This document shows positions 33,763 to 46,949 of a DNA stretch of 64,000 nt, one piece after another. Below the pieces are notes generated by a model. That model saw nothing but the letters and a program-made list of their open reading frames with translations. It had not been told where the DNA came from and did not search any database. Position numbers and translations under genes: made by a program. Positions within the stretch are counted from its first letter, which is position 1, and each line of letters begins with the position of its first letter. Source of the DNA: Notolepis coatsorum (lineage: Eukaryota > Chordata > Actinopteri > Aulopiformes > Paralepididae); assembly GCA_963971535.1 (NCBI GenBank), contig OZ020594.1, positions 116,595,127 to 116,659,126 of the forward strand, given 5' to 3'.

Positions 33763-34600
33763 TAGGGCTGGGCGATATGACCAAAAACGTTATCGCGATC
33801 AAATTATAAAATTATTTTCATATAATTCGATATCGATAATTATCGTTGATATAATGTCTGTCAAGTTTAATTAACTTCTAATATGCTGCTGCGAATGTCT
33901 CAAGTCGAGTTGATGTCGTCATTAGTCCGCGCACGTCAACAGTTAGCCGACAAGCGGAGTATCTCATGACAATAAATATGACACTAAAATACTCTCTTCC
34001 GCCACAATATATTGAAACGACGTCCACTCCCACACTACTATAAACGTGGCCTCAGAATTCAAAACACACACATACTCGGCACGTAAATATATAAAACAGT
34101 GCCGTGCAAGCTAGGTATCCTAGCCAGCCTGTTGCTTCTAAGCGGTGTATTCCACGACAATGTGCTAAATATGACACTAAAATACTCTCTTCCGCCACAA
34201 TATATTGAAACGACGTCCACTGTATACCCCACACTACTTAAACGTGGCCTCAGAATTCAAAACACACACATACTCGGCACGTAAATATATAAAACAACGC
34301 CGTGCAAGCTAATTAGCCTAGCAAGCCTTGTTGTTGAGTGAGTCCTAGTACCTCTGGGTCTCCTTCCGGATCTCGTTCGCTCTCGGCCATCTCCTTCACT
34401 GATTGGTTGTTAGCTGTTGTGCGTATGCACGTCACGTCATCACGTAACGTTGGTTGTTGTTAGTGAGTGTGGTGAGCCGAGGCTGAACGGAGCCAAGCTT
34501 GGAAATCGATATATCGAAACTTTGCGACCACGTTTCATGTTTATTTCGAGGAAATAATTTATCGCGATAGTTATCGTTATCGTTTTATCGCCCAGCCCTA
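33763..34600. mobile_element. 'tagggctgggcgatat' MITE, diverged copy with TSD ATTCTACG
   Basis: Same termini as the copies at 21665 and 51744, but the interior differs. It includes a local duplication: 'actaaaatactctcttccg' occurs at about 33982 and 34172. TSD ATTCTACG at 33755-33762 and 34601-34608. Confidence 0.9.
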
Positions 34601-34837
34601 ATTCTACGTCCTTATGGAATGAGTGACAAAAAAAAAAAAAAAAATTATTTTTCTTTTCTTTTTTTTTTATGGATGGAAGAGCCGCACATTGACGGGCAAA
34701 GAGCCGCATGCGGCTCGCGAGCCGCGGGTTGGCCACCCATGGCTTAGAGGATAATGTCGAACTACCAGTAATATAAATCATATTAACAACAAAAATGTGT
34801 TACGCCTTCATGTCAGATGATTTTCAAAAAGGAAAAT

Positions 34838-34904
34838 GTACTCTGTCGTCTACTCTACGCCATCCTAGGTTGTCAAAGTGGGCAGGGGTGAGGTGGGTTC
34901 TAGA
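34838..34904 (-). mobile_element. LINE-A internal fragment, ~67 bp
   Basis: Minus-strand match to the segment for RTHLTPAHFDNLGWRRVDDRV. It lacks both ends of the element and is too short for simple 5' truncation, so it was probably left by deletion. Confidence 0.75.
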
Positions 34905-35099
34905 CCCATGTTACTGACCAGACACTCTATATCAGTGATGTCTGTCTACTGCAGAGTGGCAGCGCTAACAGAAATAAAAACAACCCAGGCCTATGTTAAA
35001 GTGCAGCTTGGCTTAGAGCAGTGCTTCTCAAACTTTTTCTGTCAGGCCCCCCTTTGGTGGACCAAAATATTTTGCCCCCCCCCCCCCCGCCCCAACAAA

Positions 35100-35455
35100 A
35101 TAGTCATGAAATGGGCCATGTTTAAATGTATTGAAATAACACCAATATCGTGACCTTTCAAATTGACAACACCTTCCCTCGCGAGAGCCACCTTGCCTCG
35201 CTGTGAAACAGCACTGCAGAATGGTCAGCTCCCATCTTCTCACACAGCGCAGAGAACAGGCGCGCTTTCAGGGGTCGGGTTTTGATGAAATTTACCACGT
35301 TTATAACTTCTGTCAAAACCTCATTCAGCTCAGGGCTAAACTGTCTTGACGCTGGCGCCTCTCTGTGAATTTACAGTGCGTCCATTGCGCGTTTGGCAAG
35401 ACCCCCTTGATGAGCGCCTGCCCTGTAGCCCCCTCCTTTTCCCTGCCATGGCCTG
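35100..35455 (-). pseudogene. hAT transposase relic, middle portion
   Basis: The minus strand reads TGQALIKGVLPNAQWTHC, then ELNEVLTEVINVVNFIKTRP and ARLFSALCEKMGADHSAVLF, which are characteristic of ZBED5/FAM200-like Charlie transposases, just after the 'DGA' active-site region. Frame is broken after about 35210. Confidence 0.75.
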
Positions 35456-35458
35456 CAG

Positions 35459-36712
<1,254 letters not shown>

Positions 36713-37278
36713 CTAGCTATCCAGGTGGTATCAGATGAGATTTCAATTAGTTCTTCCAAGAGTTTGGATGGAGTGTGTCAGGAAGCTTTGTCTCAATGTT
36801 GTCTGTAAAGTAATTTTTTATCCAGAGTAACTTGGTGATCCTTTTCTGTGTTTTATTAAATAATAATTTTCAGATTTTGAGAAATGGTCAAACTTATCCA
36901 AATATGGTATTTTCATGGAGAACAGTGCAGCTGCAACAGATGGCACTTTAGTGATAATTTTCTGTAATCCAATTATTATTATTTTTATTTTATTTTATAA
37001 ATCTCAAGGCCCCCCCCCTGTCATGCCTCTGCGCCCCCCCTGGGGGGCGCGCCCCCCACTTTGAGAAACACTGGCTTAGAGGATAATGTCTTGTATGAAC
37101 TACTCAATCAATCATGTACCTCGGCGTGGCTGAATAACAGTAGCAGTGATCGCCTGCTGCGTCCATCGCGTATATGTGTGCTAATATGGCGTGTTAGCGT
37201 TAATATGTGATTAATATGAACCAAAACGTGTTAATATGTGATTAATATGAACCAAAGTGTCGAACCAAGCGGGGATCT

Positions 37279-37487
37279 CATGCGCATGCGCGCGCGAGCA
37301 CCTGGGCGAAGGAAAAGGAAATGCGCATTACCGTACTGGCGTATTAGCGAAGAATGCGGAAGCGCTCTTGCACTCTTCCGCTGGGATTAAGCTTTTCTAT
37401 TTTTGTTCTTCTCTCCTCTTCTGTCTGGTTGTGCTTCATCGTTGAGTAGAGGTACGAATCCGTTATCCAAAACATAACGAGGAGAAA
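37279..37487 (+). promoter_or_regulatory. CpG-type promoter with NRF-1 motif, copy 1
   Basis: TGCGCATGCGCG at 37281-37292 is a perfect match to the NRF-1 consensus, inside a short CpG-rich patch. 'cactcttccgctggg' downstream resembles an ETS-type site. No TATA box. This layout is typical of vertebrate housekeeping promoters. It is followed by a pyrimidine-rich leader and an ATG at 37488. Confidence 0.55.
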
Positions 37488-37617
37488 ATGTGCGCAAAAC
37501 CTCTTTTGCTTGCTGTATTGACGATGGCTCCGGGAGCTCAGGAATTTGCGACCGCTCATGGCTGTGCTCTGAGCGGTGTGGAGGATCTAACGGTGATCCG
37601 GGGCTTGTTCAGTAGTG
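37488..37617 (+). CDS. Candidate first coding exon, copy 1
   Basis: The ATG at 37488 has A at -3. The frame reads MCAKPLLLAVLTMAPGAQEF, then ATAHGCALSGVEDLTVIRGL and FSS, and ends at a GT (G|GTAAAAATC). A second in-frame ATG lies 12 codons in (37524). I do not recognise the protein. A possible downstream exon follows an acceptor-like 'tttcatttaatttag' near 37938, where one frame reads VLSDEDVVSVCP; however, its phase does not fit this donor, so the partner exon is not established. It may be a real host exon or a captured fragment. Confidence 0.4.
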
Positions 37618-38130
37618 GTAAAAATCTATTATCCAATTGTTGAATTATCTGTGGTGACAATCCATGGCTGTGCTTTTATTTTATTATTATTTTTATTATT
37701 ATTAGCCGCGAGTTGCGACAGCCTCAGATATTAGCCCTTCATTAGCAAAATCCGGAACTAACGTTAGCTTAGCAGTGTTTCTCATCTGTTTATCTGACGT
37801 ACATTATCCTAGTTTAGCTTAGCTTAGGAGTCCATGGTAAAGTTGTATTATTTACAGTTTACTAAACAATAATTTTTCGATCTTCTGTAGATGTCCACGA
37901 TATTGCATTTAGTTGTATTTTCATTTAATTTAGTGTACTTTCTGACGAGGACGTGGTCTCAGTTTGTCCAATGCGACCGTGGAAACACCCTTGGAAGACA
38001 AAAAAACATCTGATCGGCCAAAAACAACAGCTGCCTGCACCAATAACCAATTGGATGTTTTGGATCAAATGAAATGCAATATCATAGGCGTATTTTCATA
38101 GATCAGAACTATAGCAGTGCATCTGTCTAT

Positions 38131-38353
38131 TAGGGCTGTCTTAAATACTTAGAAGTTTCAAAGCTTCGTTCGATGGCACAAGCTTCGAACATTAAAAAAA
38201 AATCGAAGTTTAAAAAAAGAAATCTAAAAAAATATTAAATTTTTTTTTTACTTTGATTTGTGTGTGTGTGTGTGCGCATGGGGCCATTGGGTGGGGCCGG
38301 GGGACAAATACACTGGAGGAAAGTAACCCAGCTCAGCACTGCCCAAATTATAT
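38131..38353. mobile_element. Left end of a hAT-like element, truncated by the tandem duplication
   Basis: Begins TAGGGCTGTCTTAAATAC and matches 40977-41202. It stops at the duplication junction; only the second copy keeps its right end. Confidence 0.8.
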
Positions 38354-39185
38354 CGTGACCTGCAAGATTTCAATCTACCGGACAAATGAGATTAATTCCG
38401 GTCATAGTTTATTGAGCTTTAAAACAATTGATAGGCAGGCTATATAAAGAATGTCATCCTCAAGGCATGTAGATTTATAATAGTATTACTTAAAACTAGG
38501 CTACTTTTGCGTATACAGTCATTATAAATAAAATAAGTCCCTCGATACTCCGTGCTGCTGCTGACTTGAAATAAAATAGACCGCGTATGTGGGCAGTCGG
38601 TCCGACACTAAACAGCAGTCTGTTATAATCACATTTTTATGAGCTAAAGAATTCCGTTATATTGGACATTTGTATTAATTATATCAAGCGAAGAACTGAG
38701 AAAGCAGAGAGACGGCAACATTATCGTGGTTTGCGTGACGACTCTCTCCACCTCGCAACGACTTATTTGCAAAGAGTATGGCGCTGCAGAGCAGCTGATT
38801 CAGTTGTTATTGGCTCTTTTCTGGGAACCGCACAGCAGCGCCCCCCACCCAACATTGGCTGAAAATGGCTGAATTGGAGTACTGCTCGAATACTGCATTG
38901 TGCTGCTGTTGCTATGGCTCTGCAGCTTCACAAAAGTTCGCACACCCAGCACTAAGCTCTCGCTGACAACGTCGTTGTCATTATTAGAAGCAACGAGGAA
39001 ACAAATGTAATGATCGTTTCGTTCATCGCATAGGCTATTTAATTTTAGCCTATTTTAATACAATTCAAATAATCAAATTGTGCTTAGACTCAGGGAATTA
39101 TTTTCACCGGACATTAAGACCGGAGAGATTAAATATGTCGGACTTCAACAGATTTTGCCGGTCAAATACCGGTAATTACCGGCTA

Positions 39186-39572
<387 letters not shown>

Positions 39573-40138
39573 CTAGCTATCCAGGTGGTATCAGATGAGA
39601 TTTCAATTAGTTCTTCCAAGAGTTTGGATGGAGTGTGTCAGGAAGCTTTGTCTCAATGTTGTCTGTAAAGTAATTTTTTATCCAGAGTAACTTGGTGATC
39701 CTTTTCTGTGTTTTATTAAATAATAATTTTCAGATTTTGAGAAATGGTCAAACTTATCCAAATATGGTATTTTCATGGAGAACAGTGCAGCTGCAACAGA
39801 TGGCACTTTAGTGATAATTTTCTGTAATCCAATTATTATTATTTTTATTTTATTTTATAAATCTCAAGGCCCCCCCCCTGTCATGCCTCTGCGCCCCCCC
39901 TGGGGGGCGCGCCCCCCACTTTGAGAAACACTGGCTTAGAGGATAATGTCTTGTATGAACTACTCAATCAATCATGTACCTCGGCGTGGCTGAATAACAG
40001 TAGCAGTGATCGCCTGCTGCGTCCATCGCGTATATGTGTGCTAATATGGCGTGTTAGCGTTAATATGTGATTAATATGAACCAAAGCGTGTTAATATGTG
40101 ATTAATATGAACCAAAGCGTCGAACCAAGCGGGGATCT

Positions 40139-40344
40139 CATGCGCATGCGCGCGCGAGCACCTGGGCGAAGGAAAAGGAAATGCGCATTACCGTACTGGC
40201 GTATTAGCGAAGAATGCGGAAGCGCTCTTGCACTCTTCCGCTGGGATTAAGCTTTTCTATTTTTGTTCTTCTCTCTTCTGTCTGGTTGTGCTTCATCGTT
40301 GAGTAGAGGTACGAATCCGTTATCCAAAACATAACGAGGAGAAA
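40139..40344 (+). promoter_or_regulatory. CpG-type promoter with NRF-1 motif, copy 2
   Basis: Tandem duplicate of 37279-37487: TGCGCATGCGCG at 40141-40152 is preserved, and the leader is shorter by 3 bp. Confidence 0.5.
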
Positions 40345-40462
40345 ATGTGCGCAAAACCTCTTTTGCTTGCTGTATTGACGATGGCTCCGGGAGCTCAGGA
40401 ATTTGCGACCGCTCATGGCTGTGTGGAGGATCTAACGGTGATCCGGGGCTTGTTCAGTAGTG
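40345..40462 (+). CDS. Candidate first coding exon, copy 2 (12-bp in-frame difference)
   Basis: Identical to copy 1 except that the four codons for ALSG are absent (GC|VEDLTV), a clean 12-bp deletion or insertion that keeps the frame. The donor GTAAAAATC is kept. Downstream, unit 2 retains the longer reading VCPNATVETPLEDKK near 40.8 kb, where unit 1 has a 1-bp difference. Confidence 0.4.
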
Positions 40463-40976
40463 GTAAAAATCTGTTATCCAATTGTTGAATTATCTGTGGT
40501 GACAATCCATGGCTGTGCTTTTATTTTATTATTATTTTTATTATTATTAGCCGCGAGTTGCGACAGCCTCAGATATTAGCCCTTCATTAGCAAAATCCGG
40601 AACTAACGTTAGCTTAGCAGTGTTTCTCATCTGTTTATCTGACGTACATTATCCTAGTTTAGCTTGGCTTAGGAGTCCATGGTAAAGTTGTATTATTTAC
40701 AGTTTACTAAACAATAATTTTTCGATCTTCTGTAGATGTCCACGATATTGCATTTAGTTGTATTTTCATTTAATTTAGTGTACTTTCTGACGAGGACGTG
40801 GTCTCTGTTTGTCCAAATGCGACCGTGGAAACACCCTTGGAAGACAAAAAAACATCTGATCGGCCAAAAACAACAGCTGCCTGCACCAATAACCAATTGG
40901 ATGTTTTGGATCAAATGAAATGCAATATCATAGGCGTATTTTCATAGATCAGAACTATAGCAGTGCATCTGTCTAT

Positions 40977-41901
40977 TAGGGCTGTCTTAAATACTTAGAA
41001 GTTTCAAAGCTTCGTTCGATGGCACAAGCTTCGAACATTAAAAAAAAATCGAAGTTTAAAAAAAGAAATCTAAAAAAATATTAAATTTTTTTTTTACTTT
41101 GATTTGTGTGTGTGTGTGTGCGCATGGGGCCATTGGGTGGGGCCGGGGGACAAATACACTGGAGGAAAGTAACCCAGCTCAGCACTGCCCAAATTATATC
41201 GTCACTATTGAAGGATATCATCCTCAAACACATATACACCTACATGCCTTGTAGAATTCCACACATAAGAAAGAAAGATACTGGGATGAATAAACAAAAT
41301 AGGAAATAAAATGTAGAAATGCATGCAATACATAAATAAATATGAATCTCCATATATGAAGTAGAACATTTAGATAAGGTGCTACTGAGATGTTTTGGTG
41401 AGTTCTTTGTTTTTTTGTGGAAGTAGCCCTTCTTAAAAATGCATGAACATTCACTGATAATTGGTCTGTAGTGGAGTCTACAAGGTCTACATTGCCGGAC
41501 CATGTAGAATCCAATCTGGACCTTGTAGACTGACATAATTCTGTGCATAGTTTAGTCTACACAGGCCATATTTCAAATAATCTAAATCTTACTTCATTCA
41601 TCTTAAACATTCTTGATTTGGGGGATTGGTAGTTCCCATGAAATCTGAAGTTGTTCAAACGACAACAGCGATCCACCTTGAATTAAATCACACAGCCGAG
41701 TGAAACCTTGTTGGCTGCGTCACAGTCACGAAAGGGGCTACTTAATTAATTAATCCAATCCACTTTATTTATAGAGCACATTTAAAAACAACAAAGTTTA
41801 CCAAAGTGCTGTACAAGTCCCACAACATAAGAAAAAGATAAAAGAATTAAGCTTGGCCCCGAAGCTTCAATTGCCAAAAAAAGCTTCGAAGGTCAGCCCT
41901 A
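40977..41901. mobile_element. hAT-like element, 925 bp, with near-perfect TSD
   Basis: Left end TAGGGCTGTC; right end ...GGTCAGCCCTA; subterminal 'aagcttcg' repeats at both ends. The flanks CTGTCTAT (40969-40976) and CTGTCTAC (41902-41909) agree at 7 of 8 bases. The interior includes a phrase near 41758-41832 resembling a reversed LINE/SINE 3' end ('ccactttatttatagagc'). Confidence 0.8.
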
Positions 41902-42235
41902 CTGTCTACACCCATGTATTTTTCAGTTATTTTGAAAAAATTTCAAGCCTCCAATTTGTTAGCCTTGGAAAAGAGTGCTACCTACCTTATGGAAGCAAAT
42001 GAGTGCCAGAAGTATTTGAATTTTTTCAGACACCGAATTTATAGCATTGAAAATAAATACTTTGAAAACATGTATCTGAATTTTTTCAGACACCGAATTT
42101 ATAGCATTGCAAATAATTCCGCTTTCCTCCCGACGACAAAGAGAAGAGAAGGTGGCTGAAGCCTGAAGTTGATACAGTAAGTTTGATCTCAATGATAAAC
42201 AATAATTAACAGGTAGGCTAACGGCAGGCACCACT

Positions 42236-42384
42236 ATGAATTGAAAATGGGGGACCCTGATGTAAACAAGACAAACGTCTTTCTCTGGTCTGCATCCCCT
42301 TAACAATTGTGTGTATTGAGCTGTATTGTATTGTACCCATTCTGCAATCTGTTAAGTTTTCAATCATTCATTCATTCATTCAGG
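42236..42384 (+). mobile_element. LINE-A 3'-end fragment in arm 1
   Basis: Begins at 'atgaattgaaaatggggg', with four ATTC-type tail units. Its counterpart in arm 2 is at 52909-53062, so this insertion predates the inverted duplication. Confidence 0.88.
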
Positions 42385-43297
42385 CTAACATTAGGTACTA
42401 CTACTAGTTAGGTAACGTTAGCTAGAATCCAAATAGAAAATCAAGAATCCAAATCGAAAGTCTTATATAAGGTTATGAAATGAACAAGAATGTGATAAAA
42501 TATGTAATAAAAACGCAGCTCAACGCATACATTTGATCTAGAAACCCGTTTGTTGTCCCCTAACTGTATACGAAGATGGCCGGCGGTCTCGTGACGACCA
42601 GAATACAAAACATTACCTGTTGTTATTGTTAAGTCACTATCTTGTGATAGTAACATGGTCGTGGTGTGAATTACCTCTAAATTAAAGTATTTTTGGATGA
42701 CACAACACAGTAATAAGAAGGATGGCAAGTGTATGATGGCATGTACAATAATGCTGTGTATACCCTAATTATATTTATTCTTAATGTACTGTATATATAT
42801 CCACATGTGTTTGTACATATAACTGCATATAATCCTTTTTCATATCTGTAGATACTACTATATCTATACATATCCCTTACCTACTCTTACTAGTTACGCT
42901 GCTGGCCAGTATGACTACCATAGTGTCTTTATACCTGCTGTATCAATGTACATAATAATACTACTACTCTGTACATACATATGATCTGATTAGCATTATT
43001 ACTCAGTAGTACTGATTTATATATTTTAAACAATATAATGAATTAAGGTTTTGTTTTATTTGTCACATAAGGTACATGTACATTACAGTGAAACACTTGG
43101 TTCTGTATGAGCCTCCTGAGATTGTGCTTCATGGAAGTTTTTCTAGAAGTTAGACATCTCTTTGATCCAATGACCTGAGTCAGGTCTCTGAATCTCCTTC
43201 CATTTTAAAGCAATCACATGTTTAGCTTGTAGTAGACAGAAATCTATTTGTTTGTGTTTCTTCATATCACAGTTTACAATTTATTTTCTTTTTGCAG

Positions 43298-43544
43298 GCA
43301 TGACTTCACCCCAAACTGTAACTCACAGGTCTGTGGGTGGCATTTTCCCAATGGCAAAGCAGCTGGGCCAACACTGCTTTCCCCGACCACATCAGCTATC
43401 CCATTCCCACCAAACGGAAAAAAACAAATGCTCCGTGCGAGTGTGAAGGATGAAGGAAGAGCTGAACCAGGCTCAAACCACCTTGACATTGCGACACAGA
43501 CCCCTAGTACTTCATGTGTTGTGGTGCTTGAATTATGCCTCTAA
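43298..43544 (+). CDS. THAP-like exon (second half of a C2CH zinc finger)
   Basis: A pyrimidine tract and 'tttttgcag' acceptor precede 43298. The frame reads HDFTPNCNSQVCGWHFPNGK, then AAGPTLLSP, ending at a stop at 43542-43544. The VCGWHF portion with the preceding DFTP resembles the distal C-x2-H half of THAP zinc fingers (compare ICSxHF). THAP domains are DNA-binding modules of host factors and of P-element/Harbinger-linked proteins. The first half of the finger (C-x2-4-C) would lie on an upstream exon that I cannot find. The other arm has this exon cut after 'gacttcacccc'. Confidence 0.45.
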
Positions 43545-43734
43545 TCGATCAGCTACTCCTGACTTTGATGAAGCTCAGACTGAATTGTGGCATCCTAGAC
43601 CTTGCTATGAGGTTTAATTGCTGCCGTGCCAGTCACCAACATCTTCACCACCATCAGACTGGACACCCAGTCATCTGTAGTCATTACAAAGGATGCACCA
43701 CACTTATGGGCACTATTCAGGGCAACCTGCACCT

Positions 43735-43886
43735 GACTCTCTTTTCTGGACTATTTTTGTATCACAAACCGTACTGTATTTGCAAATCTGGTATGTCAAA
43801 TGTATAGATGTAGCAGTACTGTCTATCTGTATGTCATGTATGTCATATATGTCCTGATGAATTAAAAATGGGGGACCCTGATGTAA
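43735..43886 (+). mobile_element. LINE-A 3' UTR fragment lacking the tail
   Basis: Matches the UTR from 'ctcttttctggac' to 'gggggaccctgatgtaa' and stops before the polyadenylation region, so its 3' end has been lost. Confidence 0.75.
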
Positions 43887-44540
43887 CGGAACGTAAACCA
43901 ATCCCGGTCACCCTCTTTATCTGGGAACGCCCAAACCCAACTTCGGTCACGCCCCATCTTGCGCGGCATTCTGGATCTTTCCTCACAGCCCCACCAGATT
44001 TTGACGTCGAAAGGTAGGTGATATGAAATCATACTTATTTTAGAGTATATATATCAAATTTCATGAGTATTCATCTATATTTAGTCATCTAAAGACTACT
44101 AGATGTGAACGTTTGTACCACTGCAACGTTATAATTGTTCGAATGTGTTCGGCGCTGTTTCCCAAGTAAAAGTAGCATCCTGTTCCTTAAACATGAACTC
44201 CCACTCGCCCCAAGATGAAGTCAGATCGTTTGTTTATGTTGCTAGCATATATAGCCAGTGTTTTGTCCGACGAAATGTGTTGTACATTTGTAATCTTCTT
44301 AATAAGAGATCTAAGTTTGTCTGAAGTAGGGTGACCAGGTAGTGATGAACTGAGGTTGCACGAAAATAATCGAAGGGAGAACAATAATTGTCGCGGGGAA
44401 AATAATGAACTGGTTTTCTCTCTCTCTCTCAATCTCTGTATAAAAAAACATCTGAAGCATAGACAGACAGAGTGACAAAGTCCAGAGACAGCACAGCAGA
44501 CACGGTAGGTTTGTGTGTGTGCTTGTTTGTTTCTCTACAG
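43887..44540 (+). other. Possible leader region of the pogo-derived gene
   Basis: GC-rich sequence with CCAAT-like phrases (43898) leads to 'cgaaag|gtaggtg' near 44013, and 'cagacacg|gtaggtttg' near 44503 also looks like a splice donor. No coding signal. These are sequence-level splice calls only. Confidence 0.35.
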
Positions 44541-44591
44541 GTGAATGGAGGTGTGTGTGTGTGTGAGGCTGCCATGCTGAACTGGGTGAAG
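44541..44591 (+). CDS. Candidate short leader exon of the pogo-derived ORF
   Basis: Acceptor 'tttctctacag' precedes 44541 and donor 'ggtgaag|gtaagg' follows 44591. An ATG at 44574 gives MLNWVK, which would join in frame to SMPNIRQMRKRERK at 44991. Confidence 0.4.
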
Positions 44592-44990
44592 GTAAGGTTG
44601 TGTGTGTGTGTTTGCATGTCTGGTAATATTTTCGGCATAATTATTTTGGTTTCATGCTCATTCAAGTTCATTAACAATAGGCAAGATCTTCTTGATACCT
44701 TCCATTGTTCTTCATCTTTTCATCAGAATTTCACTCATATCCAACAAACCATAGCAATAAACTAAATTCATCATTGAGGTCAACAACCTCCTTATCCATA
44801 TTCAAAAAACAATTCAAATCTAATTTAATTTCATCATAAATCACTCACATACAGTAAGTTCCCTCCTAGCACTGTTTTTTTTAAATAATGTGCTAAATAA
44901 ATCAAATAAAATAAACTCGTCAGTCGTACAATAATAATAAAGTTCATATTATTTTACTTTCTTGTTTAAAATATTTTTGTGTGTTTGCAG

Positions 44991-45467
44991 AGCATGCCTA
45001 ATATCCGGCAAATGCGGAAGAGGGAGAGGAAGGTGCGTCTGTGGGCCCCGGAGGCCATGGACCAGGCCGTTGCAGAGGTCAGAGCAGGCAGGTGGAGTGC
45101 GAGGTGGGCAGCCACGTTCGAGGTCCCTAAGTCCAGCCTGATCCCGGACACCATTGACCGTGGGAGGGCAGCCTGCGCCAAGAGGGGGGCCATAGAAGAC
45201 TACTTCAAGCTCCTCACCACCACCTTGGAGGAACATGGGCTGAGGGAGAAACCCCGTCATATTTACAACTGTGACGAGACAGGGTTTCAGATGGACTCCA
45301 ACCGGAGGAAGGTCGTTGTGCCCCGTGGGACGAAGCACGCCTACAGGCAGGCCCAGGGAACCAGGGAACACATCACGGTCCTGGCCTGCCTCAAGAGTTC
45401 ACCCGAAGATCTGGAAAGGTCAGGAGGAACACCACCAAGGCCCGCCTGCTCACCGCCCAGGAGATGA
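44991..45467 (+). pseudogene. Shortened pogo-type (Tc1/mariner superfamily) transposase
   Basis: Acceptor 'gtgtttgcag' precedes 44991; an internal ATG lies at 44994. The N-terminus has a psq-type helix-turn-helix (WAPEAMDQAVAEVRAGRWSA, then FEVPKSSL). The frame then jumps to RGAIEDYFKLLTTTLEEHGL and the first catalytic motif YNCDETGFQMDSNRRKV, ending HITVLAC. About 80 residues between HTH and DDE core, and most of the DDE domain with the second and third acidic residues, are missing. A further C-terminal piece (RLLTAQEMTDAIDE) lies just downstream in another frame. The product could bind DNA but not transpose. Confidence 0.75.
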
Positions 45468-45821
45468 CGGATGCCATCGACGAGACAGAGGACCGCGCCG
45501 CCCGCGCCGATGCAGGAGCTCTGGCCAGGGCAGACCGACAGCGGGCTGAAACATCAAGGACTCCCACAACCTCCTCCCGTACCCCGCGTGGCGGCTCTCT
45601 CCACAGCCGCAGAAGAGGAGTGTATGAATGAAAAAATTTATAAATATGTATGGTGTGCTGTAAATAGTTGATATTGTTCTAAGTTATGTTTATTATATTT
45701 TTTATATATTGTTTATAAAATGTTAAAAAGTGCTGGCTGTTGTGTTAACACTTTGACTGCCGGGACACGTCTTTTCACGTCTTTGCTGGCCATGCTAAAG
45801 TTGCCGGGGGACGCTGTACAG

Positions 45822-46949
45822 CAGGGGTGTCAAACTCATTTTCACAGAGGGCCACATCAGCATTATGGTTGCCCTCAAAGGGCCAAAGACCGTATAAATG
45901 TTAATGTAATGTAAAATAAATGTAGCTACACATTTACATATTGTTAAACATGGTGTTTCTGTATTTATTACTTATTCAAGTTATACATATTGGATATTAA
46001 TTTGCATAAATGTAAAAATATATGTTAGCTTATGTTATTTTAACAAATAATTTTAGTTTATCAGAACCCCATATTACTCCACCAATCAATGATCAAACCA
46101 TTCAAGTAAATAACAAAGAAGAATATCATCAAATACAAGCTATGACATTAAGTTTGTTCAAAACCTTTTTGTCACAGTCAAGAGGGGCAGAACTAACAAC
46201 TGTGAGCTGCAAAGAACACGTGGGACAGATGTAGCAGATGTTACAAAAACAAATGGCTGCACACAACCTTGCAGAGGCCATACATCCAACTAATGGAAGA
46301 TAGTTTAATTAACTTTAATTAACAGATTGCAGAATGGGTACAGTACAGTACAGCTCAATACACACAATTGTTAAGGGGATGCAGACCAGAGAAAGACTTT
46401 CGACTTGTTTACATCAGGGTCCCCCATTTTCAATTCGTAATGAAATTGCTATTATGTGTCTGCATGAACACACAACTGTAACTGTACTCAAAAATAACAA
46501 AATAAGGGTTGTCTCAGTTCACAACTATATTGGTCAAATTTTGGGTGGGATTTGTTTGCGTCCCTACAGCTTCTTATTCAATTGAGCGAGATGCTCGGTT
46601 ATGTCACACAGCCAGTTTGCATCTGACAGTTCAGACAATATTTCTTCAACCCTTTGTTACCTATTCCGCCTGGATCTTTTTTGTATTTTGGGCTGTAAAA
46701 TTGTCAAAGAATGTCTGAGGAGTAAGTGCTTTTGGCTTTTTTCCTTTGTTACCTCAGATGTTCAACATACATGTATGTGTAAGAATGTGTAATAACTAAG
46801 GCTGTCAAAGTTAAAGCTTTATTAACGCATTAACCCACAATTATTTTAACACTGCTAATTTTTTTTTTTTTACCTGAGCTCTTGGGGGGCCACATCAAAT
46901 GACGTGGCGGGCCGGATTTGGCCCGCGGGCCGTGAGTTTGACACCTATG
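45822..46949. mobile_element. hAT (Charlie-like) element with TSD CTGTACAG
   Basis: The left end is CAGGGGTGTCAAACTCA; the right end reads TGAGTTTGACACCTATG. Subterminal 'gggccacatcaaatgacg' and 'ggcccgcgggcc' are typical. TSD CTGTACAG at 45814-45821 and 46950-46957. It holds a LINE-A 3' end at 46322-46437. So a LINE fragment lies in a hAT, which lies in a piggyBac-like element. Confidence 0.9.
46322..46437 (-). mobile_element. LINE-A 3'-end fragment inside a hAT
   Basis: Minus-strand match starting at 'gaattgaaaatggggg' and ending near 'tctgttaat' with a short TTAA-rich tail. Confidence 0.85.

Larger units (their letters stand above)
32213..34741. mobile_element. hAT (Charlie-like) element with TSD GCTTAGAG
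   Basis: The left end is CAGGGGTGGCCAACCAG; the right end ends GGGTTGGCCACCCATG, with one apparent substitution. Subterminal 'gagccgcatgcggctc' is typical of this hAT group. The TSD GCTTAGAG lies at 32205-32212 and 34742-34749. It contains a TTAA-flanked MITE, a 'tagggctggg' MITE, and another hAT-like end starting at 32289 (CAGCGTTTCTCAACC). A ~70-bp phrase with 'ctctggcctctgaagttgc' occurs at 32342 and 32988. Confidence 0.85.
41989..43705 (+). repeat. Inverted duplication, arm 1
   Basis: Matches the reverse complement of 51370-53688 by eye, in pieces. It keeps the uninterrupted hAT target ('ctgtagatactactat' near 42849), a LINE-A 3' end, and two segments missing from the other arm (about 43136-43264 and 43318-43672). 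A 95-codon frame (42441-42728, minus strand) is preserved in both arms but shows no recognisable domain. Confidence 0.85.

Noticed and set aside
37920-38080. Second exon joined to the candidate first exon
   Set aside because: The most protein-like frame (VLSDEDVVSVCP) does not match the donor phase at 37617, and unit 1 carries a 1-bp difference from unit 2 in this stretch.
42441-42728. 95-codon frame conserved in both arms of the inverted duplication
   Set aside because: Conservation follows from the duplication itself; no domain, no splice context and no codon-position bias evident by eye.
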